Origin: Immundisolibacter sp049322795
GTDB taxonomy: Bacteria; Pseudomonadota; Gammaproteobacteria; Immundisolibacterales; Immundisolibacteraceae
Assembly (NCBI GenBank): GCA_049322795.1
Contig: JBMOQH010000016.1
Coordinates: 1-64,000 of the forward strand
Direction of reading: 5' to 3'
Length of the DNA: 64,000 bases
In this document: positions 7,679 through 15,870 of the stretch, piece by piece
How the letters are laid out: each line of letters begins with the position of its first letter
Position numbering within the stretch: position 1 is the stretch's first letter
The notes under the pieces: generated by a model
Told to the model about the DNA's origin: nothing
Database searches by the model: none
Seen by the model: only the letters and a program-made list of their open reading frames with translations
Made by a program: the position numbers and the translations under genes

Positions 7679-8932
7679 CTACAGGCCCATGATCGTGCGA
7701 TAGCCCTTCCAGAATCCGCGCATGCCGACCTCGGTCAGCGTGCTGTCGATGTCGGCGATGTCGCGCCCACCCATCTCGACGATCGACGCCGCCTCGCCGT
7801 CGCGCACGATGGCGTTCTGCACCAGCTCGCACACGTCGCCGTCTTCCATCGAGATCAACCCGGCCGGGCCGATCAGGTTGATCTGCTTGACGCGCATGGC
7901 GCGCTCGGCCGGGGAGTCGTCGACATAGCCGAAGTACGTCCACACCAGTTCGAAAGCGTTCGGACCGTGGGTGACGATCTGCCGCGTGGCGAGCGTGTTG
8001 GCAATCTGCTGCGCCACCAGGTTCGGAAAGATGACGTGGATGCACAGCGTGTCGCCGTCGGCGTATTCCGGCCAGCCCTTGAGCACGCTCGGGTCGGCCA
8101 GCGCGTAGTTTTCCTGGTACGAGCGTCCGCCTTCCTTCTTGTAGCCGTCGATACGGCCCTCGTCGGTGCCGGCGCGCGAGTGGATGCAGTTGTGCATGCC
8201 CTCGTAGCCGCCCATCTCGGTGCCGCAGATCTGCGACGCCCGGTACAGACCGAACGTCGCATGGAACAGGTGCAGCAGGCTGGCGTGATACGGATCGTGC
8301 GTGTTGTCGGCGTAGAGCTTCCAGTTGCTGTGCACGAACTGGCGGTGGTAGCCCAGCACCTCGACGGGCCGGTTGAACATGCGCCGGTGGTAGTCCGCCA
8401 TGCGCGGGCCGAAGTAGTCCTCGACGGATGGCATGTCCTCGGCAAAGCTGGCGAAGATGCACTCGCCGAACACCTGCACGCTCAGTTTGCGCAGGCCGTG
8501 CTGCTTCATGTCGAAGTCGGCCGGATAGCCGCCCTTGCCGCCGAGTCCCTTGCGGAATGGCACGCCGATCAGGTCACCCTTCGCGTCATAGGCCCACTGG
8601 TGGTAGACGCAGGTCAGCGTGTCGGCGTTGCCGCGCAGGTCGCGGCACACCAGTGCGCCGCGATGGGCGCAGCGGTTCACCAGCACGTGAAATTCCCCGG
8701 CGGCGTCGCGGCTGACGATGACCGGCGTGTCGCCGACGAAGGTGGTCTTGTAATCGCCGGCGTTCGGCAACTCGGCGGTCAGGGCCACGTAGTTCCAGGT
8801 GCGGCCGCGGAAGATGCGCTCCTGCTCCAGCGCGTAGATGGCGGGGTCCTGATACACCCGGTACGGAACGCGGGTGAAGCCTTCCTTCGGCCAGATCAGG
8901 TCCGGCATTCCGGTGATGGTCGGTGCGTTCAT
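7679..8932 (-). CDS. Rieske ring-hydroxylating oxygenase alpha subunit, NagG/AndAc-like
   Basis: 417-residue large subunit of an aromatic-ring-hydroxylating oxygenase. Rieske [2Fe-2S] ligands are in NRCAHRG and CVYHQW. The mononuclear iron site is NTHDPYHASLLH. The region KGDLIGVPFRKG and the overall pattern recall the salicylate 5-hydroxylase / anthranilate dioxygenase group, from memory and not from a search. No beta subunit, ferredoxin or reductase gene is nearby, so electrons must come from elsewhere in the genome. GAGGA before the ATG at 8932 fixes the start and rejects a longer upstream reading. Confidence 0.85.
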   Translation of the reverse strand: MNAPTITGMPDLIWPKEGFTRVPYRVYQDPAIYALEQERIFRGRTWNYVALTAELPNAGDYKTTFVGDTPVIVSRDAAGEFHVLVNRCAHRGALVCRDLRGNADTLTCVYHQWAYDAKGDLIGVPFRKGLGGKGGYPADFDMKQHGLRKLSVQVFGECIFASFAEDMPSVEDYFGPRMADYHRRMFNRPVEVLGYHRQFVHSNWKLYADNTHDPYHASLLHLFHATFGLYRASQICGTEMGGYEGMHNCIHSRAGTDEGRIDGYKKEGGRSYQENYALADPSVLKGWPEYADGDTLCIHVIFPNLVAQQIANTLATRQIVTHGPNAFELVWTYFGYVDDSPAERAMRVKQINLIGPAGLISMEDGDVCELVQNAIVRDGEAASIVEMGGRDIADIDSTLTEVGMRGFWKGYRTIMGL

Positions 8933-9082
8933 GGGTCCTCCTGCGCTCGGGCAACTCCGGTCCCGCCGATTATGGCGGGGGCCGGGCGCGCTGCAACTGT
9001 GGCTGACGCATGTCACAGATACGTCATGTCCGGAATCGAGCATTCAGCGGTTTTCCCATAGCCAAACAATGGGTCGCGCTGC

Positions 9083-10918
9083 ATGTCGCCCTGGTCCCCC
9101 GACGACACCCACCGGCTGTGCCACGAGCTCGACGCCGTGCTCGAGCAGCAGCGTCTCACCATCCTGTTTCAGCCGATCGCCTCCTTGCGCGGCCGCTCGG
9201 TGCTGGGCTACGAGGCCCTGGTGCGGGGGCCGGCGGACAGCGCCCTGCACAACCCCCTGGTGCTGTTCAGCGCGGCCGAGCGCTGCCAGCGCCTGGCCGA
9301 GCTCGACCGGCTGTGCCAGCGCCTGGCCACCGCGCGGTTCCTCGCCATGGGACTCCCGGGGCTGCTGTTCCTGAACATGGTGCCAAGCCTGCTGCTGGAG
9401 AACGACGACCACGCCGAGCGCCTCATCGGCCAGCTGGGCGCCTCCGGCTTGCCGCCGCAGCGCGTTGTGCTGGAGCTGAGCGAACGTTACCCACTCGAGG
9501 ATGCGCAGGGCCTGCGCCGCGCGCTCGAGCCCTATTCGCAGGCGGGTCACGCCATCGCCATCGACGACCTGGGTGCCGGCTACGCCAGCCTGCGCCTGTG
9601 GTCGCAGCTGCGGCCGGCCTACGTCAAGGTCGACCAGCACTTCGTGCGTGGGCTGGACGACGACCCGGTCAAGCGTGAGTTCGTGCGCTCGATGGGCGAG
9701 ATCGCCCGCGGCGTTGGCGCCCAGCTGGTGGCCGAAGGGGTGGAGACCGCTGGCGAACTGAACGTGCTGGCCGAGCTTGGCATCGAACTGGCGCAGGGTT
9801 ACCACCTGGCCCGGCCGTTGGCCGAGCCGCCGCTGGCGCTGCCGGTGGGGCTGTTCGAACGCGACTTGCCCTTGCTGCGCGAGGCCTGGCGCTGGCAGCG
9901 GGGACAGACGGTGGGCGAGCTGGCGCGCCCGAATCCGACCATCACGCCGGACACCAGCATGGACGCGGTGGGAGCCTTGTTCCGTCAGCGACCGGATCTG
10001 AACACGCTGCCGGTGGTTACCGACGGCCGGGTGGCCGGCGCGGTGCAGCGCATCCCGTTCAGCGACATCTATCTCAGCCGCTACGGGCGCGACCTGTACG
10101 GTCGCAAGCCGGTCGAATGGTTCATGCAGGCCGAGCCGCTGACGGTCGAGCACGGCCTGCAGCTGGCCGACGTCAGCCGGCTGCTGACGGATGTCGCCGC
10201 GGGGCACGTGGAGCACGAGTTCGTGGTCACCCGCGGCGGGCAGTACCTGGGCATGGTCCGCGTGCTCGACCTGCTGCGGCGCATCACCGACTTGCAGGTC
10301 CGCGCTGCCCGGCATGCCAACCCGCTGACCCTGCTGCCCGGCAACGTGCCGGTCTACGAGTGCATCGACGACCTGCTGCGCCGGCCGGCGCAGTTCGCGG
10401 TCGCCTACTGCGACATCGACCACTTCAAGCCGTTCAACGACGTCTATGGCTACAGCCGCGGCGACGAGGTGATCAAGCGGCTGGCGGAACTGGCGGTACA
10501 GCACTGCGATGGCGAGCGCGACCTGGTCGGCCACATCGGGGGCGACGATTTCGTGCTGGTGCTGGGCAGTGACGACTGGGCCAGCCGCTGCGAACGCCTG
10601 CTGACGGCGTTCAATGCCGCGGCGGCCGCGTTCTACAGCGACGAGGACCGCGCCGCGGGGGGCGTGTGGGACGAGGATAGACGCGGCCAGGCGCAGTTCT
10701 TCCCGCTGCTCGGGCTGTCGATCGGCGTGGTGCTGCCGGACCCCGGCCGCTGCCGTTCCCACCACGACGTGGCGGCGCTGGCGGCCGAGGCCAAGCATCA
10801 GGCCAAGCTGCGCCGCGGCGAGACCCTGGGCGGCGCCCTTTACATCGATCGCCGGCGTGGCCCGGATGGCGCACCCGGGACCAGCGAGACGCCACCGGCG
10901 AGCGCAGTGTCGGCCTGA
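9083..10918 (+). CDS. EAL-CBS-GGDEF cyclic-di-GMP signalling protein
   Basis: 611-residue cytoplasmic protein, domains in reverse of the common order. The EAL phosphodiesterase domain (about 15-250) has YEALVRG, ELSER, IDDLGAGYASL, KVDQHF and AEGVET, all expected catalytic positions. A CBS-like pair covers about 270-400. The C-terminal GGDEF domain (about 420-585) has the signature GGDDF instead of GG[DE]EF. The phosphodiesterase looks active. Cyclase activity is doubtful but possible. No membrane segment is seen. It diverges from the Rieske gene with 150 nt between starts. Confidence 0.88.
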   Translation: MSPWSPDDTHRLCHELDAVLEQQRLTILFQPIASLRGRSVLGYEALVRGPADSALHNPLVLFSAAERCQRLAELDRLCQRLATARFLAMGLPGLLFLNMVPSLLLENDDHAERLIGQLGASGLPPQRVVLELSERYPLEDAQGLRRALEPYSQAGHAIAIDDLGAGYASLRLWSQLRPAYVKVDQHFVRGLDDDPVKREFVRSMGEIARGVGAQLVAEGVETAGELNVLAELGIELAQGYHLARPLAEPPLALPVGLFERDLPLLREAWRWQRGQTVGELARPNPTITPDTSMDAVGALFRQRPDLNTLPVVTDGRVAGAVQRIPFSDIYLSRYGRDLYGRKPVEWFMQAEPLTVEHGLQLADVSRLLTDVAAGHVEHEFVVTRGGQYLGMVRVLDLLRRITDLQVRAARHANPLTLLPGNVPVYECIDDLLRRPAQFAVAYCDIDHFKPFNDVYGYSRGDEVIKRLAELAVQHCDGERDLVGHIGGDDFVLVLGSDDWASRCERLLTAFNAAAAAFYSDEDRAAGGVWDEDRRGQAQFFPLLGLSIGVVLPDPGRCRSHHDVAALAAEAKHQAKLRRGETLGGALYIDRRRGPDGAPGTSETPPASAVSA

Positions 10919-10948
10919 TCGCTCCGGCGCGATCAGTCACCGCGGCGC

Positions 10949-11872
10949 TCAGGCCGCGAAGCGGAAGTTCATGGTGCGGTCGTTGTAGTACAGGCCGGAC
11001 AGCTGCACCACCAGCGTCAGGATGTCGGTGCTGCCCTGGTTGAAATGACCGTGCCAGAGGTTCGGCGGCGTCAGCGACACTTGGCCGGGTCGCCAGTCGA
11101 CACGGACCGGGTCGACGATGGCGCCGTCCCTCAAGGTTTCGCCGAGCAGCGAATAGCTCGCGTCGTTTGACTCGATCACGTAGGTGATGGCGGCGGCGGC
11201 GTGGCCGTGCACGGTGTTGGCCGCGCCGGGCGCCAGCCGGTTCAGGTGCGCGAACAGGTTGGGCGTCGCGAGCTTTTCCCGCTCGATGCCGGTGTGGGCC
11301 AGGAACACGCCGGACGCGGTAATACCCTCGGCGCGGGTTTCCGCAAGCTTGGCCGCCAGCAAGGCCGCCGGCCAGTGGGTGAAGGCGATGCGCGCGGTCG
11401 GCTGTACCTGCCAACCCATGTAGCGCGCCATGGGGCTGTCGTCCACGTAGTAGAAGCGCAGCCCATCGGCACCCCCGTGGGCGCTGGCGCCGACGCTGCC
11501 CGGCACGGCCAGAATATCGCCGGCGGCCACCGTTGCCGCCTCACCGGCGACGCGAAACTCGCCCGTGCCTTCCAGCACCAGCACGATGACGCCGCCCGCC
11601 GCCTCGCCGACCGGCACGCTGGCGCCGGCCTTGACGGCATGGGTGCCGGCGAGCATGGCCGGCAGCGTCGCCGGGTACGGCAGACCGAGTTCCGCGCTCA
11701 GATCAATTGGCCCGTCCTGCGGCGCCATCACCGCCGGCGGCAACACCTTCTCGATCGGCTTCGGCAGCGCCGCGCCGATGAAATCGCGTTCGGACAGGTA
11801 CAGCGCACGCGCGGCGGCCGGGGTTTGGGCAGGCGCGGGCGCGGCGTTCTGGTAGGCGATGGCGTGACTCAT
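10949..11872 (-). CDS. Double-cupin protein, gentisate 1,2-dioxygenase-like
   Basis: 307-residue two-cupin protein. The first cupin (about 85-150) holds VIVLVLEGTGEFRVAGE and a proline-rich turn. The second (about 215-285) has HGHAAAAITYVIE and TPPNLWHGHFNQG, matching the His-x-His and distal His metal ligands of gentisate 1,2-dioxygenase and related ring-cleaving cupins. Substrate cannot be read from sequence. 1-hydroxy-2-naphthoate and salicylate cleaving enzymes belong to the same superfamily. GGAG precedes the ATG at 11872. A gentisate role would complement the salicylate-5-hydroxylase-like Rieske gene 2 kb away. Confidence 0.65.
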   Translation of the reverse strand: MSHAIAYQNAAPAPAQTPAAARALYLSERDFIGAALPKPIEKVLPPAVMAPQDGPIDLSAELGLPYPATLPAMLAGTHAVKAGASVPVGEAAGGVIVLVLEGTGEFRVAGEAATVAAGDILAVPGSVGASAHGGADGLRFYYVDDSPMARYMGWQVQPTARIAFTHWPAALLAAKLAETRAEGITASGVFLAHTGIEREKLATPNLFAHLNRLAPGAANTVHGHAAAAITYVIESNDASYSLLGETLRDGAIVDPVRVDWRPGQVSLTPPNLWHGHFNQGSTDILTLVVQLSGLYYNDRTMNFRFAA

Positions 11873-11925
11873 GGGCGGCTCCTCCGGGTCGATCTTGTGG
11901 GCGTGATTGTGCCGCGCCGGCCGCG

Positions 11926-13260
11926 TCAGGGCATCGGCTCGGCCGGCGGTACGCTGCTGGCAAGCGACGGCGGGCGATGCGCCACCTGGCCGCGTTCGCC
12001 AAGGTCGCTCTCGATCCGCCGTGCGGTGGCAACGGCGGCGGCCCGCGACGGATACGGCCCGGCGAGAACCGCGTGTTGTCCGTCCCGGTCGACGCGCTGC
12101 GCCGGAATCGGCGGCCCCTGGTGGGCCAGCATGGCCACCAGGCGGCGGGCGTTGTTCGCGGACCTGAAGCGGCCGAGATCGACATACCACTCGCCGCGGC
12201 CGACCGGCGTCAGGCGCGGGCTCGGCAGCAGCGGTGCCGCCGGCAAGGCGGCAAGATACGCATCCAGCGCCGGTGCGCCGGCCTCGACCGGCAGCGGGTA
12301 ACCCCGGTGCTGCTGGGCCTGCGTCTGGGCCAGCGCCAGATCAACCAGCACATCATCCTGGAGCCCGTGACGGGCAATCGCAGCTTCGATGGCACGGGTG
12401 ACCGCCTGTTCGCGCCCGGCCGGACTGAGTGGCCGGGTCGCAACGTGCGCTTCGAGCAGCAGGCCGATTGACCCGCGCCCGGCGAGATAGGGTTGATCGA
12501 CCACCGTCACGGGCGTACCGACCGGCACCGCGTCGAACAATCGCGTGATGTCTTCCGGGTACAGCTGCATGCAGCCATGGCTCACGCGCATGCCGATGCC
12601 CGCCGGCTTGTTGGTGCCGTGGATCAGGATGCTGCTCCAACCGAGGCGCAGCGCGTGGCTGCCGAGCGGGTTGTCCGGCCCGGCAGGCACCACGGCCGGC
12701 AGCGGGTCGCCCTTGGCGGCGTGCTCGCGGCGGATCGACGCCGGCACGGTCCAGGCCGGGGAAGCGTGTTTTCTGGCCACCTGGGTGCGACCGAGCGGCG
12801 TGGCCCAGCCTTCCCGACCGATGCCGATCGGGTGGGTCACCACCTGCCGCGGCTGGCCCGGGCTGGCCGCTGGATAGTAGTAGAGCCGCCGCGCGGCAAG
12901 ATTGATCACCAGGCCCTCGCGCGGCGCATCCGGCAATACGTGCGCCGTCGGCAGCAGAACGCGCTGGCCGACAGGCGGCGTCCACGGGTCGACGCCCGGG
13001 TTGGCGGCGAGAATCTCGTCGTAGCCCAGATCGTAGGCGCGGGCGATGTCGAGCAGCGTCTCCTCGCCCTGCACGGTGGTGTAGCGCAGGCGGCCCACGA
13101 CGTCGGTGTCGTCGCCCAGCTCGTAGGTGTTGAGCGCAAACGGTTCGGGTGGCGGCGGTGGCGGCGCGAGCGCCTCGCGCTGCCGCCCCCAGCCCGCGCA
13201 ACCGGCCAGCGTGGCAAGCAGCAGGGCAAAGCCCAGCGTGCGAAAGAAAGCATCGGGCAT
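11926..13260 (-). CDS. L,D-transpeptidase lipoprotein with LysM and SPOR regions
   Basis: 444-residue periplasmic lipoprotein. Order: signal with lipobox LAGC (residues about 18-21), proline run, LysM-like segment (TLLDIARAYDLGYDEILAAN), YkuD catalytic domain with HGTNKPAGIGMRVSHGCMQL, then a C-terminal SPOR-like domain (EWYVDLGRFRSANNARRLV). The nucleophile Cys and both family His residues are present. The usual Arg after SHGC-x is Gln here. Such enzymes make 3-3 cross-links or attach proteins to peptidoglycan. An ATG at 13260 follows the dapE stop by 2 nt. A GTG at 13266 overlapping that stop is also possible. Confidence 0.85.
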   Translation of the reverse strand: MPDAFFRTLGFALLLATLAGCAGWGRQREALAPPPPPPEPFALNTYELGDDTDVVGRLRYTTVQGEETLLDIARAYDLGYDEILAANPGVDPWTPPVGQRVLLPTAHVLPDAPREGLVINLAARRLYYYPAASPGQPRQVVTHPIGIGREGWATPLGRTQVARKHASPAWTVPASIRREHAAKGDPLPAVVPAGPDNPLGSHALRLGWSSILIHGTNKPAGIGMRVSHGCMQLYPEDITRLFDAVPVGTPVTVVDQPYLAGRGSIGLLLEAHVATRPLSPAGREQAVTRAIEAAIARHGLQDDVLVDLALAQTQAQQHRGYPLPVEAGAPALDAYLAALPAAPLLPSPRLTPVGRGEWYVDLGRFRSANNARRLVAMLAHQGPPIPAQRVDRDGQHAVLAGPYPSRAAAVATARRIESDLGERGQVAHRPPSLASSVPPAEPMP

Positions 13261-13262
13261 CT

Positions 13263-14399
13263 TCACACGCCACCGCCAAGCAGGCGCTGCAACAGCGCCT
13301 CGTACACGTCGGCGAGCTGGTCGATTTCGTCCGCCGGCGTGCACTCGTCGATCTTGTGGATGCTGGCGTTGCGAAGACCGAGCTCCACCACCTCGGCGCC
13401 GGTCGGCGCGATGAAGCGCCCATCCGATGTGCCGCCGCCGGTGGACAGCGTGGGCGCGACGCCCAGCGTGGCGTCGAGCGCGGCGCGAACCGCGTCCACC
13501 AGCCGGCCGCCCTGGGTCAGGAACGGCTGCGCGCCGAGTGTCCATTGCACCTCGCAGCGCGCGCCGCCGGCGGCGAGGATGGCTTCGAAACGCGCCTTCA
13601 GCGCCTCGGCGCCGGGTCGTGGCGGGAAGCGGAAGTTGCAGTCGATGACCAGCTCGCCCGGAATCACGTTGCCGGCGCCCGTGCCCGCGTGCACGTTCGA
13701 AACCTGAAAGCTCACCGGCGGGAAGGCCGCATCGTCGCCACCCCAGTGCTCGCCGCACAGCGCGGCCAGCGTGGGGGCGAAGGCGTGGATGGGATTGAGG
13801 GCGCGCTCAGGGTAGGCGACGTGGCCCTGCACGCCGAGCACGCGAAGGCGCGCCGTGAGCGAGCCGCGCCGGCCGATGCGCAGCACGTCGCCCAGGCGCT
13901 GGTCGCTGGACGGCTCGCCCACCAGGCACCAGTCGATGCGCTCGCCGCGCGCCCGCAGCGCGTCCATCACGCGCCCGGTGCCGTCGACGGCGTCCCCTTC
14001 CTCGTCGCTGGTGATGAGAAAGCCGATGGAACCCGCCGGCTGCGGGCAGGCGGCGAGAAAGCGCTCCACCGCCACCACCATGGCGGCGAGCGCGCCCTTC
14101 ATGTCCGCCGCGCCACGCCCGATCAGCAGGCCGTCGCGCAACTCGGCGGCGAAGGGGTCACAGCTCCAGGCGCCGCGATCGCCGGTCGGCACCACGTCGG
14201 TGTGGCCGGCGAACACGAACAGCGGCCCGGCCGTGCCGCGCCGCGCCCACAGGTTGTCCACGGCGCCAAAGCGCATCGGTTCGAGCGTGAAGCCCTGCGC
14301 CGCCAGGCGCTCGCCCAGCAGAGCCTGGCAGCCGGCGTCATTCGGCGTGAGCGACGGCCGGCGGATCAGCGTCCGCGCGAGGTCGAGCGCCGCGCTCAT
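13263..14399 (-). CDS. dapE: Succinyl-diaminopimelate desuccinylase
   Basis: 378-residue M20 metallopeptidase-family enzyme hydrolysing N-succinyl-L,L-2,6-diaminopimelate in the lysine/DAP pathway. Zinc-site motifs seen: FAGHTDVVPTGD, GRGAADMKG and TSDEEGDA, then NPIHAF and GGGTSDGRFI in the C-terminal half. Length matches E. coli DapE. It overlaps the ArsC-like gene by 4 nt (ATGA), the same pair order as yffB-dapE of E. coli. DAP is also the cross-linking residue used by the L,D-transpeptidase encoded next. Confidence 0.95.
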   Translation of the reverse strand: MSAALDLARTLIRRPSLTPNDAGCQALLGERLAAQGFTLEPMRFGAVDNLWARRGTAGPLFVFAGHTDVVPTGDRGAWSCDPFAAELRDGLLIGRGAADMKGALAAMVVAVERFLAACPQPAGSIGFLITSDEEGDAVDGTGRVMDALRARGERIDWCLVGEPSSDQRLGDVLRIGRRGSLTARLRVLGVQGHVAYPERALNPIHAFAPTLAALCGEHWGGDDAAFPPVSFQVSNVHAGTGAGNVIPGELVIDCNFRFPPRPGAEALKARFEAILAAGGARCEVQWTLGAQPFLTQGGRLVDAVRAALDATLGVAPTLSTGGGTSDGRFIAPTGAEVVELGLRNASIHKIDECTPADEIDQLADVYEALLQRLLGGGV

Positions 14400-14749
14400 G
14401 CCTCGCCTCCGAGCTGCGCCAGCCAGGCATCGGGCACGAAACCGGCCGTGACGCGAACGCCGATCTCCACCACCGGGCGACGGATCAGCGTGGGCTGCTC
14501 CAGCAGCAGCGGGATCAGCGGCGCCTCGGCGTCGGCCGCGCGCTGCCGGCCGGCGCTCAGCTTGCGCCAGGTGCTGCCGCTACGGTTCACCAGCCGGTTG
14601 ACACCGAGCGCGTCCAGCCAGCGGGCAAGGCGCGCGGCGTCGAGACCATCGCGGCGCAGGTCGTGAAAGGCGATTTCCACCCCGCGCGCCGCGAACCAGG
14701 CGCGCGACTTCTTGACCGTGTCGCAGTTTGGGATGCCGTACAGCGTCAT
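14396..14749 (-). CDS. ArsC/Spx-family thioredoxin-fold protein (YffB-like)
   Basis: 117 residues with MTLYGIPNCDTVKKSRAWF, a single Cys in the thioredoxin-fold active position, and RRPVVEIG near the C-terminus. The family includes arsenate reductase ArsC and the uncharacterised YffB. Its position directly upstream of dapE with ATGA overlap matches YffB, not an arsenic operon, and no other ars gene is present. Its reaction is unknown; a glutathione-linked thiol reaction is the usual guess. Confidence 0.85.
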   Translation of the reverse strand: MTLYGIPNCDTVKKSRAWFAARGVEIAFHDLRRDGLDAARLARWLDALGVNRLVNRSGSTWRKLSAGRQRAADAEAPLIPLLLEQPTLIRRPVVEIGVRVTAGFVPDAWLAQLGGEA

Positions 14750-14752
14750 GCG

Positions 14753-15397
14753 TCAGTCGCGCGCGCGGCCGGGACCGTGGTGGAATTCGCCGCGCCGGTT
14801 GACGGTCGGGAACGGCGTATCCGGCACCGCCACGCCAAGGAACGCGCACAGGGGATGCCAGCCCTGCGCCACGTCGTAGGTCAGCAGGCGCGCGGCTGGC
14901 ACGGTGCGCTGCACTTCCGCGTTGTGCTCGGCGTAGCGGGCCAGCACGTGCGCCCTGTCGTGCGGACGATTGTCGAAATGGCGTTCGACGATGATGTCCT
15001 TGGCCATGATGCGCTGACCGCGCGCGGCAAGATCGTGCTCAGGCAGTGCTTGCTCCAGCGCCCCGAAGATGGTGTTGGCGATGCTGTCGTACCAGAGGTC
15101 TGGATCGCGCACGGTCAGGATCACCTTGGCGTCTGGAAAATCGCGCACCAGGTCACGCCAGAACCAGACCGACGGCCAGTCCACCGTGGAGCGGAAGCCG
15201 CCCAGCAACTCATCCCAGCCAACCGGCTCGCCGCGCGCACGGGCCTGCCAGCGGGCGGAATCGCCGGGGCGCGAGAAAAGTTCCAGCATGTGGTGGCACG
15301 GCCCGAAGCCGAGCTGTTCCAGCGCCAGCTTGAGGCTGGCCGTGCCGGTGCGGCCCATACCCAGGCCGAGAACCGCCAGCTGCGGTGTGTCGCTCAT
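14753..15397 (-). CDS. Sulfotransferase-family protein
   Basis: 214 residues with a PAPS-binding P-loop-like motif, GMGRTGTASLKLALEQLG, at the N-terminus and KVILTVRDPDLWYDS as the second (3'-phosphate) motif. Both are typical of the single-domain bacterial sulfotransferases sometimes annotated as P-loop NAD-dependent proteins. The acceptor is unknown. GGAGG lies before the ATG at 15397, and that ATG overlaps the stop of the glyoxalase-like gene, so the two are co-translated. It ends 3 nt before the ArsC-like gene. Confidence 0.8.
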   Translation of the reverse strand: MSDTPQLAVLGLGMGRTGTASLKLALEQLGFGPCHHMLELFSRPGDSARWQARARGEPVGWDELLGGFRSTVDWPSVWFWRDLVRDFPDAKVILTVRDPDLWYDSIANTIFGALEQALPEHDLAARGQRIMAKDIIVERHFDNRPHDRAHVLARYAEHNAEVQRTVPAARLLTYDVAQGWHPLCAFLGVAVPDTPFPTVNRRGEFHHGPGRARD

Positions 15398-15786
15398 GGT
15401 CTTTGCCTCCATTCGCGCAGTTCGATGGCGTTGCCGTCCGGATCGTTGATCTCGGTGCGAATGAACGCCGGGGTTTCCATTGGCCCCCAACTCGGCGTCA
15501 CGCCGTGCGCCGACAATGCCGCCAGGGTCTGCAACATGTCGCCGACTTCGAAGGCCATCAGACGGTAGCCGATGCGTTCGCCGTCCTTGGCGTGCGCCTG
15601 CGCGTCCGGCGCGTGAATCAGTTCCACGGCCGAGTCGCCGAGCTTGATGTAGGCGACTTCGCTGATACCCGGCACATCGACGGCGTAACGCTGGGCAAGG
15701 CTGCCCCCGAGTACGCTGGTGTAGAAGTCGAGGCTGCGCTCAAAGTCGCTGGGGATGAGTTCCACGTGGTCGAGACGTTTCAGCAT
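15394..15786 (-). CDS. Glyoxalase/VOC-family protein
   Basis: 130-residue single-module vicinal-oxygen-chelate protein. RLDHVELIPSDFERSLDFYT opens the fold, AVELIHAPDA and FIRTEINDPDGNAIELRE close it, giving His and Glu metal-ligand candidates. The substrate is unknown: lactoylglutathione lyase, epimerase and ring-cleaving dioxygenase share this fold. GGAGGA precedes the ATG at 15786. It is the first gene of a leftward run through the sulfotransferase, the ArsC-like gene and dapE. Confidence 0.8.
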   Translation of the reverse strand: MLKRLDHVELIPSDFERSLDFYTSVLGGSLAQRYAVDVPGISEVAYIKLGDSAVELIHAPDAQAHAKDGERIGYRLMAFEVGDMLQTLAALSAHGVTPSWGPMETPAFIRTEINDPDGNAIELREWRQRP

Positions 15787-15870
15787 GCCGATCTCCTCCA
15801 TCGGTCATCCGCAAGCGGCCGATTATGGCACCCGTATCCGTCTGACCCCTGACGGGGCCCCATTGGCCGC

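Noticed and set aside
14396..14749. Arsenate reductase of an arsenic-resistance operon
   Set aside because: No arsR, arsB or acr3 nearby; the dapE neighbour points to the YffB branch.
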